Program-made: the position numbers and the translations under genes
Notes under the pieces: generated by a model
Seen by the model: the letters and a program-made list of their open reading frames with translations, nothing else
What the model was told of the DNA's origin: nothing
The model's database searches: none
Assembly (NCBI GenBank): GCA_039029275.1
Contig: JBCCGL010000002.1
Coordinates: 318,024 to 382,023 of the forward strand
Source of the DNA: JBCCGL01 sp039029275
GTDB taxonomy: Bacteria > Pseudomonadota > Gammaproteobacteria > JBCCGL01
Direction of reading: 5' to 3'
DNA length: 64,000 nt
Shown: positions 54,950 to 61,638 of the stretch, one piece after another
Position numbering within the stretch: the stretch's first letter is position 1
Layout of the letters: every line of letters starts with the position of its first letter

Positions 54950-55300
54950 CTACTCATAGCGCTCGAAACGAGTAATGCGAACACGCTCAGATAGCTTTTC
55001 GTTTAACTCATTGAGTATATCTTGAACGGTTTTCTCTGGTTCTTTCACATACGGTTGACCCATGAGATAGTTGCCAGGCTCCATAGGGGTTTGGGATTAT
55101 TCGCCAGATTGTATAGAAAATACGTCCGCTGTAGATGGCCTCTCAATTTCAATTGGCCTGCAAGCTGCAATTTGCATCGCAACCCCTAGAGAGAACTCTT
55201 TAAACTCTTCGGTTCTTATCGAGAAATCAGTACTGCAAGAGAATTCGACTAAGACGCCAACTTTTCCATTGTGGTTATATGTCTCGATCCACTTAGCCAT
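54950..55300 (-). pseudogene. Miniature EF-Ts-like gene with an in-frame stop
   Basis: From the ATG at 55300 the first 67 residues read MAKWIETYNHNGKVGVLVEF, CSTDFSIRTEEFKEF, AMQIAACRP, as in the core of elongation factor Ts. A TAA at 55097-55099 stops it. In the same frame the sequence goes on as MEPGNYLMGQPYVKEPEKTV, QDILNELNEKL, RITRFERYE and a TAG at 54950, the EF-Ts C-terminal segment (compare GQPFV...KTV in true EF-Ts). Replacing the stop by one base would give a 116-residue protein lacking the N-terminal helical domain and coiled coil. Either the gene is dead, or only the first part or a second part from the ATG at 55064-55066 is made. EF-Ts normally recharges EF-Tu with GTP; this small cassette copy cannot be the cell's main one. 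Confidence 0.75.
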
Positions 55301-55310
55301 AGCCTTTGAA

Positions 55311-55394
55311 ACCTAACGCCGTGTTGTGGGGCAGCCGGAACGAAGAGTAGGCTGTCCCTGCAGCTTGCGGCAAAACACAAACACCTTGTTAGGC
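55311..55394 (-). repeat. attC site B (84 bp)
   Basis: On the minus strand it starts GCCTAACAAGGTGTTTG and ends CACGGCGTTAGGT. Both ends fit RYYYAAC/GTTRRRY and are complementary over about 19 bases with small mismatches. It begins five bases after the stop of the 122-residue protein gene and ends ten bases before the mini EF-Ts start. Confidence 0.82.
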
Positions 55395-55398
55395 GAGC

Positions 55399-55767
55399 CT
55401 ATTTGTAAAATGGTGAATCTCCTTCTTGAAGTCTTCTCGTTAACTCAACGATGGCATCTTCTTTGGACATGTTTCTCGCGTTATCTTCTTCACTAAAAAA
55501 TAGTCGAATTTGGTCGCCTTTGTAACTTAATTCAAACCCGAATTCTTCTAAGGTTATGTCATGATTATACCAATCATCATTGATTTCAACGCCTTCTATA
55601 GAACCTAAATAAGCTTTAGTTCTATTAAAGTCTCCAAAATATCCGATGCTCCAGCCTTGGTTGTAAGTCGAATCGAAAACCCATAAGACCGCAAATGCAA
55701 TAAAGCACACTGGTGCGCCAACCAATAGCAATATTGCGGCGAAAACAACTTTTAATCTAATGCGCAT
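55399..55767 (-). CDS. Cassette-encoded membrane-anchored small protein, unknown function
   Basis: 122 residues: a basic start (MRIRLK), one hydrophobic helix (about 7-32, VVFAAILLLVGAPVCFIAFA), then a soluble part (WVFDSTYNQGWSIGYFGDF, DDWYNHDITLEEFGFELSYK, SEEDNARNMSKEDAIVELTR). The helix may be an uncleaved anchor or a signal peptide. I do not recognise the family. It is an integron cassette gene: start ten bases from attC C, stop five bases before attC B. Base composition is clearly more AT-rich than in the flanking chromosome. Confidence 0.72.
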   Translation of the reverse strand: MRIRLKVVFAAILLLVGAPVCFIAFAVLWVFDSTYNQGWSIGYFGDFNRTKAYLGSIEGVEINDDWYNHDITLEEFGFELSYKGDQIRLFFSEEDNARNMSKEDAIVELTRRLQEGDSPFYK

Positions 55768-55777
55768 TTCCTTATAT

Positions 55778-55858
55778 GCCTAACGCCGCCAACACGGGCG
55801 AGCAACTTGTTGCGAGTCCGGTGCGTATTGCGCACTTATGTGCTTGGCCTTGTTAGTT
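55778..55858 (-). repeat. attC site C (81 bp)
   Basis: On the minus strand it begins AACTAACAAGGCCAAGCAC and ends GTTGGCGGCGTTAGGC. The first end departs from RYYYAAC at one place; the second fits GTTRRRY. The arms pair over most of 18 bases. It lies ten bases after the 152-residue gene and ten before the 122-residue gene. Confidence 0.72.
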
Positions 55859-55868
55859 GCTTGTTTCA

Positions 55869-56327
55869 TCAGTACTTCAGCCCCGTGTTTTCCACTGAAA
55901 TTTCAACAAACTGAGCATAACTTGTTGCTTGCTCACTGACAGCGAGAATTCTTTTACCTTGGCGATTTTTGACTTCTAGAACCTGTGCAGACGCGTAATG
56001 ATTTAACTTCCCGATTTCACCCCATGTGTATTCTTTATTCTTACCCGAAGGCCAATAAACGGAGAAACCATTATGGCTAAATTCTACATCTGCTTTGATA
56101 TAGGGAAACGCTTTAAAGCATTGAAGAGACATATAGATTGGAAAGCCACCAAGAAGAATTGATGACGCTATTAGTACTAGCTCAAAATTATTTTCCCAAA
56201 CTGGTAAGAAAAGAACATAGAACCCGCAAACAAATAAAAAAGGTGTGCCAATCCAACCAAGCCACCTCAAAGGTATGGAGTGACGTAGCAGCCAAAGCTC
56301 TTCTGTGTCAGATTTTAATTCGACCAT
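55869..56327 (-). CDS. Cassette-encoded two-helix membrane protein, PH-like, unknown function
   Basis: 152 residues: short cytoplasmic start, two hydrophobic helices (about 23-42 WLGWIGTPFLFVCGFYVLFL and about 48-70 ELVLIASSILLGGFPIYM), then a soluble tail with SHNGFSVYWPSGKNKEYTWG and VLEVKNRQGKRILAVSEQAT. The helix pair followed by a beta-rich tail resembles small bacterial PH-domain membrane proteins. No function can be given. Start six bases from attC D. Confidence 0.72.
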   Translation of the reverse strand: MVELKSDTEELWLLRHSIPLRWLGWIGTPFLFVCGFYVLFLPVWENNFELVLIASSILLGGFPIYMSLQCFKAFPYIKADVEFSHNGFSVYWPSGKNKEYTWGEIGKLNHYASAQVLEVKNRQGKRILAVSEQATSYAQFVEISVENTGLKY

Positions 56328-56333
56328 AAATAC

Positions 56334-56384
56334 AACTAACAGTACGTTAAACAGGCCGCTGGCCTATTTAACATTATTATATGG
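56334..56384 (-). repeat. attC site D, short (about 51 bp)
   Basis: On the minus strand CATATAATAATGTTAAATAG is followed by a GGCC-AGC-GGCC hairpin and then TTTAACGTACTGTTAGTT. The inner arms GTTAAATAGGCC and GGCCTGTTTAAC pair well. The R-type outer ends are degenerate. It is the shortest of the four, in the size range of the smallest known attC sites. Confidence 0.6.
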
Positions 56385-56687
56385 CGACCAGCTTTTTCCA
56401 GTGGTTTGGTCGAGTGCTTTGTAAATCGTTGAAATGTAAGCAAGAAAAATTCCTTAAATTGTTGCTCCATAAAAATGTGGCGGGCCGCAATACAGTTACA
56501 ACTGCCTTCTTAACATAGCTTACGTAACGTGTTCAAGATTAAACAGGCCACATTAGAAATTTCTATTGTACCTAACCATGATCAGTTCACGCCTGTCGTG
56601 AACGCGATTTCCACCTAGGTGATCGAGGGAATTAACTGCGTCCAGATCACCCCAAAAAATTAACCTGACTTCGAATACAATCTAAAT
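56385..56687. other. Gene-free stretch at the array edge, with a hairpin
   Basis: 303 bases without a credible gene. GTTCACG (56585-56591) pairs exactly with CGTGAAC (56597-56603) around a five-base loop. The word TTAAACAGGCC, part of attC D, recurs near 56539-56550 next to TAACGTGTTCAAG, so a decayed attC may lie here. No attI or integrase is seen. Confidence 0.5.
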
Positions 56688-57317
56688 TTAGCCTTCCGGA
56701 TAATTCGCTGCCCATATACGTTGCACAGCAGGCCGTTGCTTCACCGTCTCGCATAGATGTTTAAGTTTCGGTTTTTCTGGAAAGAGCGATCCCTCTTCTT
56801 CAATCCAACCGGAGAGCATTAGAATGTAGGGATCAACCACGCTGTAAGTTTCGCCTAAGAGGTAAGGGCCATCTCCGATAGCGTCCTCAATTAACTCGCG
56901 CGCCTTGTTGGTGTAGGCAACAGCCGATGACTTTACAGAATCTTGATGCGCTTCTTCTGTCGTGAAGTAATAGGGGTAAAAATATCGCAGGATGCCTTCG
57001 TAATAGTTCGTCGCCGCAAACATTAGCCAACGATACACCGTGGCGCGCTCGGAACTACCCAGCGGTGGCAACAAATTGGACTCTGGATAATTTTCAGCAA
57101 CGTGTAGCACAATGGCTGCCGACTCTGTAATCGTGGTGCCATCAGGCAGGGTTAAAGCCGGGATTTGCCCGCGTGGATTAACCTTTAAAAATTCTTCGCT
57201 GTTTTCCTCTTCTGCATCGAGATCGATTTCACAGATCTCGTACTCAGCTCCCGCTTCTTCAAGGATGATTTGTGGCGCTAACGACCCGGCATCGGGTGTC
57301 CAGTACAATTTATACAC
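56688..57317 (-). CDS. Glutathione S-transferase
   Basis: 209 residues: thioredoxin-like N-terminal domain (1-80) with MYKLYWTPDAGSLAPQIILE, where Ser12 may activate glutathione, VNPRGQIPALTLPDGTTITE (cis-Pro and the glutathione-binding E-S pair), then the helical C-terminal domain (90-205) with GPYLLGETYSVVDPYILMLS. It joins glutathione to electrophiles, or acts as a reductase; the exact class is not assigned. Single gene; 87 bases separate it from the CoA-ligase stop. Confidence 0.92.
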   Translation of the reverse strand: MYKLYWTPDAGSLAPQIILEEAGAEYEICEIDLDAEEENSEEFLKVNPRGQIPALTLPDGTTITESAAIVLHVAENYPESNLLPPLGSSERATVYRWLMFAATNYYEGILRYFYPYYFTTEEAHQDSVKSSAVAYTNKARELIEDAIGDGPYLLGETYSVVDPYILMLSGWIEEEGSLFPEKPKLKHLCETVKQRPAVQRIWAANYPEG

Positions 57318-57404
57318 AGCTAGGTCCTCTTTTCGTCACACATTAGCATTTCAAACAGAAAACAGATCAGATCAAAATTATTGAATGCGTTTAACGTTGA
57401 ACAG

Positions 57405-59504
57405 TCAAATCTCTGGGTTTCTCGCAATCAACGCATCCACAATGGTACAACCTTCCTCGTTCACAATCACCGGATTCATATCGATTTCAGCGATCTTGCC
57501 CTCTGTCGCATAAACAAACTGAGAAAACCGCGCGATTAAATCAACAAGTGCCGACTTGTCGCAGGGTGGATTCCCACGAACGCCTCTCAGCAATTTGCCC
57601 ACGATCAGTTCTTCTATCATCTCCTCAGCTTCGTTACTACTGACAGGTGCGAGTCGGGTAGTCGACTGGTGCAATATTTCGATCAGCGTGCCGCCTACTG
57701 ATAAAACAATCATCGCGCCATACTGCGGGTCGAGTTTCATGCCCAGCGATATTTCAACGCCTCTTTCGGATTGTTGCGCCAGCAGAACGCGAGGACCGAT
57801 CTTCTCGTTGAGATCCCGATACTCATTGATGAGCGCATCAATATCCTTGATGCCAAGGCGAACGCCGTTGAGGTCTGATTTATGATGAATATTTGCCTCC
57901 GCGGTTTTAAGTACCACAGGGAACGCAAAATGATTGATTGCTTTGAGTAGTTCATCCTCGCACTCACAGACTTCGCATTCCATGCCCGGAAGATCTAACG
58001 CGCGTAACAATTTCAGGGATTCGAATTCACTGAGTGTTTGATTGTTTGCGGTTGATGTGTGCTCGGCGAATACTTTGCGAATGCCCGTGGACTGTCCCTG
58101 CAAATTGGATTCTGCATCGACGAACGATGTTTTATTGTGGAAGTCCAGGAGGTGTTTTATCGATCTCAACGCGAGGGGTATTCCTTGAATAACCGGTATT
58201 CCATGCTCGGTTAGTTCACTGGCGGTTTTACTGGTTTCTGAAAACTGCGAACTGTTAAAAACGATAACCGGTTTATCGGATTCGGCATGCACGCGCTTTA
58301 CTACGTCAAACATCTCAGGGTAGTGCGAAAACCCATCTCGGAATTCAAACTCGAAAGTCAGCAGTGACGCATCGGGTTCGGATACAAGCGCCTTCGCACA
58401 ATTGAAGTAGATATCGAAAACGCTTTTGTTTAGTGCGCCCATGGCATCGAGCGGGTTGTCGGCCTTCAGTCCGACATCCAACTCGTTTTGAATCTGGTTT
58501 TTGGTTTGTTCGCTCAGGCTAACCAGTTCGACTCCGTAATCCGACGCGAGATCGACCAGCATCTCCCGCAGACCGCCCGAATCGAGGATGCTGGCGATTT
58601 GTTTTCCGGCAATCTTGAATTCAAAAGAAAACAGGTACGCCGTGGTGATGAGTTCATCGATGTCATTCACGACAATAGCGCTGTGTCGTTTGCATAAAGC
58701 GAGAAACGCATCGTGATTGCCGGCGAGTGCGCCGGAGTGACTGATCGCCATCGCCGCACTTTTTTCGGTGCGACCGAGTTTCAAAATCACGACGGGAATA
58801 TTCTTTTGCTGCGCCTTTGCGAGTGATGCCGTGAACGCATCTATATCGCGAATTGCCTCCAGGAAAATTGCCACGACGCGCGTGGACGCTTGATCAAGCA
58901 AAAAATCGACGTAGTCACCAACCGATCCGTTGGTTTCTTGGCCGGTGGGGATAACGTAATTGAATTTGAAGCGTGAGTCGTTATTCGCCAGATATGTCAT
59001 CGCCGAACCGGAGTGCGCGATAAGTCCGATTCCACCGCCGGTGCGATCTTGCGGCGGATGGTCAAAACTCAGGAATACGTTGTCATCATAGTTGTAGAAT
59101 CCCATTGAATTGCCACCGAGGACAGGTATCCCGGCAGCAGAGGCTTTTTGTCGTAAGCGTTCCGGCAGTGAAGTCACTTCGTCCTCTTCTATGTGGTTGC
59201 TCGCGTACATCGCAATACCGCCGACGCCAAGCGCGATTGCGGTATCAAAGCTGGATTCCAAGGCCTTGCCACTGATCGCAAACAAAACCAGATCGGGGAC
59301 CTCGGGCAGGTTTTCAAGGCTGTCGTAACTCCTTACCCCAAGAACGCTTGGATACCTCGGGTTTACGGGATACAGCTTGCCCTTGAAATCGCGATCGAAG
59401 AGCTGCTTTTGGGTGATCGCGCCGATACTGCCTTCGCGCTCTGAGGCTCCGACAATCGCTATGCTTTTGGGCTGTAAAAGGGGGCTGAGCCAGTGCATGG
59501 TCAT
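57405..59504 (-). CDS. ADP-forming acyl-CoA synthetase, fused alpha-beta type
   Basis: The open frame reaches 59555, but the ATG at 59504 (MTMHWLSPLLQPKSIAIVGA) gives the family's usual start and 699 residues. Order: CoA-binding Rossmann domain (about 1-130: SIAIVGASEREGSIGAITQK), succinyl-CoA-ligase-like domain (about 140-445, with the phospho-His site SHSGALAGNHDAF) and a C-terminal ATP-grasp (about 475-695: FPVVLKTAEANIHHKSDLNG, IDMNPVIVNEEGCTIVDALI). Such enzymes link acyl-CoA and ADP + phosphate to acid and ATP. Divergent from the CaiD-like gene, so its acid may be one of the crotonobetaine/carnitine type. Confidence 0.92.
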   Translation of the reverse strand: MTMHWLSPLLQPKSIAIVGASEREGSIGAITQKQLFDRDFKGKLYPVNPRYPSVLGVRSYDSLENLPEVPDLVLFAISGKALESSFDTAIALGVGGIAMYASNHIEEDEVTSLPERLRQKASAAGIPVLGGNSMGFYNYDDNVFLSFDHPPQDRTGGGIGLIAHSGSAMTYLANNDSRFKFNYVIPTGQETNGSVGDYVDFLLDQASTRVVAIFLEAIRDIDAFTASLAKAQQKNIPVVILKLGRTEKSAAMAISHSGALAGNHDAFLALCKRHSAIVVNDIDELITTAYLFSFEFKIAGKQIASILDSGGLREMLVDLASDYGVELVSLSEQTKNQIQNELDVGLKADNPLDAMGALNKSVFDIYFNCAKALVSEPDASLLTFEFEFRDGFSHYPEMFDVVKRVHAESDKPVIVFNSSQFSETSKTASELTEHGIPVIQGIPLALRSIKHLLDFHNKTSFVDAESNLQGQSTGIRKVFAEHTSTANNQTLSEFESLKLLRALDLPGMECEVCECEDELLKAINHFAFPVVLKTAEANIHHKSDLNGVRLGIKDIDALINEYRDLNEKIGPRVLLAQQSERGVEISLGMKLDPQYGAMIVLSVGGTLIEILHQSTTRLAPVSSNEAEEMIEELIVGKLLRGVRGNPPCDKSALVDLIARFSQFVYATEGKIAEIDMNPVIVNEEGCTIVDALIARNPEI

Positions 59505-59579
59505 TATTTTCTTATATGGATTCCGGTTGCGGATTGTGTCATAAACCGCCCTCATCGCAATCGAAAAAGTGCATTAATC

Positions 59580-60386
59580 ATGACCGAATCCGTAACTGTT
59601 CAAATCGACGACAGGGTGCTTGAAATCACCATTAATCGCCCGCCTGCAAATGCAATTAATCCGGAGGTCGCAAACAAAATTTACGAAGCACTTAGCGAGC
59701 TTCAGAACAACGATGACCTGCGTGTCGGGATCGTCACCGGGCAGGGCGAGCGGATTTTCTGCGCGGGCTGGGATTTAAAGGAAATCGCCAGCATGGATTC
59801 GAATGAGGACGCCATCGATCACTCGCTGGATTGTCCCGGAGGGTTCGCAGGCATCACAGAATTGTGGGACTTGAAAAAGCCGGTGATCGCCGCCGTGAAT
59901 GGAATGGCCGTCGGCGGCGGGTTTGAGATTGCACTCGCGTGCGATCTGATAGTCGCATCCGACCACTCCGAATTTTTCCTGCCGGAAATGCAGCGAGGGT
60001 TTTTACCGGACGTTGGGGCGATTCAGCATCTACCGAGAAAGCTGCCGTACAACGTCGCGATGGATCTCCTTTACACCGGTCGAAGAATGTCGGCTGCCGA
60101 GGCGCAACACTGGGGCCTTGTGGCTTATGTCGAAAAGTCTGACGAGCTATTGGATAAAGCGCGCGTGTTGGCCCACTCAATTGCAAAGGGCGCGCCGCTG
60201 GCAATGCAGGCGCTTAAAGAAGTATTTCCGCAAATCCAGAACCTGCCCATTCAACAAGCGTTTGCCGCAACCAAACCGGGGAATGATGATTTACCGATTT
60301 ATCAACAAATGTTGATGTCAGACGATTTTATGGAAGGTGCGCGCGCGTTTGCGGAAAAGCGCGATCCTGTCTGGAAAGGGAAGTGA
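59580..60386 (+). CDS. Enoyl-CoA hydratase, CaiD-like (carnitinyl-CoA dehydratase type)
   Basis: 268 residues from the ATG at 59580. Crotonase fold: oxyanion-hole parts RIFCAGWDLKEIAS and NGMAVGGGFEIALACDLIVA, the acidic residue in FFLPEMQRGFLPDVGAIQHL, and an ending FAEKRDPVWKGK identical in pattern to E. coli CaiD, including GWDLK and GGFAGITE. CaiD interconverts carnitinyl-CoA and crotonobetainyl-CoA. The match to CaiD, rather than a general hydratase, is strong by these words, but no CaiA or CaiB homologue is nearby, so the physiological substrate is unsure. Divergent from the acyl-CoA synthetase across 75 bases. Confidence 0.9.
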   Translation: MTESVTVQIDDRVLEITINRPPANAINPEVANKIYEALSELQNNDDLRVGIVTGQGERIFCAGWDLKEIASMDSNEDAIDHSLDCPGGFAGITELWDLKKPVIAAVNGMAVGGGFEIALACDLIVASDHSEFFLPEMQRGFLPDVGAIQHLPRKLPYNVAMDLLYTGRRMSAAEAQHWGLVAYVEKSDELLDKARVLAHSIAKGAPLAMQALKEVFPQIQNLPIQQAFAATKPGNDDLPIYQQMLMSDDFMEGARAFAEKRDPVWKGK

Positions 60387-60439
60387 TGATGTGCCGAACG
60401 CGGGCAACTACTCAAGCACTTTTCGACATCGCGCTTGCT

Positions 60440-61140
60440 GTCATTCCGTCGAAGGCAGGAATCCAGAAACATAGGAGGTAATTGGATCCCCGCCTGCGCG
60501 GGGATGACAGGTCTTGCTATCTTTCGAGATAAGCCTGTTGAAGTACGAACAAGGCGGGCGTGGCCGTTCGATTACTCGCATCCCGTTCTTTGTCATTCCT
60601 GCGTAGACAGGAATCCACAAACACTTGGGATAAATGGATCCCCGCCTGCGCGGGGGTGACGGATCTTAATACCGTTCGTGCTGAGCCTGTTGAAGTACGA
60701 ACAAGGCGGGCGCGAACCTTCGACTGTTCGCATCCCATTCTTTGTCATTCCTGCGAAGGCAGGAATCCACAAACATCGGAGGCAAATCGATCTTCGCCTG
60801 CGCAGGGATGACGGATCTTACTACCGTTCGTGCTGGGCCTGTCAAAGTACGAACAAGGCGGGAGTGCCCCTTCGACTACTGACATCCCATTTGTTGTCAT
60901 TCCTGCGAAGGCAGGAATCCATAATAATCGGTGGCAAATCGATCCCTGCCTGCGCGGGGATGACGGATCTTAATACCGTTCGTGCTGAGCCTGTCGAAGT
61001 ACGAACAAGGCGGGCGCGACCCTTCGACTACTGACATCCAATTCTTTGTCATTCCTGCGAAGTCAGGAATCCACAAACATCGGAGGCAAATGGATCCCCA
61101 CCTGCGCGGGGATGACCGATCTTACTATCGTTCGCGCTGA
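60440..61140 (+). repeat. Five-copy tandem array with exact 152-bp period
   Basis: The word TCATTCC recurs at 60441, 60593, 60745, 60897 and 61049, each exactly 152 bases apart. Each unit holds two hairpins, ATTCCTGC-gaag-GCAGGAAT and ATCCCCGC-ctgc-GCGGGGAT, and a third dyad GTTCGT ... ACGAAC around GAGCCTGTCGAAGT. The last copy stops after about 90 bases and has diverged. It fills the gap between caiD-like and oadG genes (60387-61313); the frames through it are chance. The unit elements are widespread proteobacterial intergenic palindromes. Confidence 0.93.
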
Positions 61141-61313
61141 GCCAGGCAGACAGCTTCGTCCGCTCGAATTCCCGAAGTTAAGTTAAGTACGCATTTTGGA
61201 ATTATTTCCTCCAAACAACGCTTTAGAATGCAATGCAACAAAACTCGATATACTAAAAACGCGCTGCGTGCGCACCTCATGTTGCACGCGCCATAAAAAG
61301 TTCGGGAGGAAAT

Positions 61314-61586
61314 ATGAATATTGCCACTCTGTTGATTGACGGCTTACAAGTGATGTTGATGGGCATGGGCTTCGTATTTTTGTTTCTCGGGCTGCTGGTG
61401 CTTGCCGTATCGTGTGTTTCGCACCTGCTGGCCAACGCGCCGCTTGCAGAGCCCGCTCCCGCCGATTCAGCCAGCACGGCTCCACCGCCCGATCTGCTCG
61501 ACGATCCCGAGCTGGTCTCGGTAATTACCTCAGCGGTTTACAATTACCGCAAGCAAATTGAGGATTCCGGCAAAAAACAGCCGTGA
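61314..61586 (+). CDS. oadG: Oxaloacetate decarboxylase gamma subunit
   Basis: 90 residues with one N-terminal membrane helix (about 7-37, LLIDGLQVMLMGMGFVFLFL) and a Pro/Ala-rich stretch before a C-terminal helix ending VITSAVYNYRKQIEDS, as in OadG. It anchors OadA to the membrane OadB. A GGAGG lies seven bases before ATG. First of the oadG-oadA-oadB operon, 52 bases before oadA. Confidence 0.93.
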   Translation: MNIATLLIDGLQVMLMGMGFVFLFLGLLVLAVSCVSHLLANAPLAEPAPADSASTAPPPDLLDDPELVSVITSAVYNYRKQIEDSGKKQP

Positions 61587-61638
61587 AACCGCCCGGCGCA
61601 CAAGGCCGGCCCTGAAATCCCACGAGGAGAACAAAAAG

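Larger units (their letters stand above)
54000..56384 (-). mobile_element. Integron gene-cassette array without visible integrase (CALIN)
   Basis: Four attC-like sites (54854-54943, 55311-55394, 55778-55858, 56334-56384) separate short minus-strand genes, each start lying 5-10 bases from the preceding attC end, with each attC just after the gene it belongs to. This is the packing of integron cassettes. Order on the minus strand: attC D, 152-residue protein, attC C, 122-residue protein, attC B, mini EF-Ts, attC A, truncated frame, GNAT, and an attC remnant at 54000-54052. AT content is higher than in the flanks. No integrase or attI lies within the window. Confidence 0.75.

Noticed and set aside
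60435..61034. Three plus-strand frames through the repeat array (74-118 residues)
   Set aside because: Their sequences repeat with the 152-bp units, so the frames come from the repeat and not from selection as proteins.
60440..61140. CRISPR array
   Set aside because: Units are 152 bases long, nearly identical throughout, with no short repeat separated by unique spacers and no cas genes nearby.
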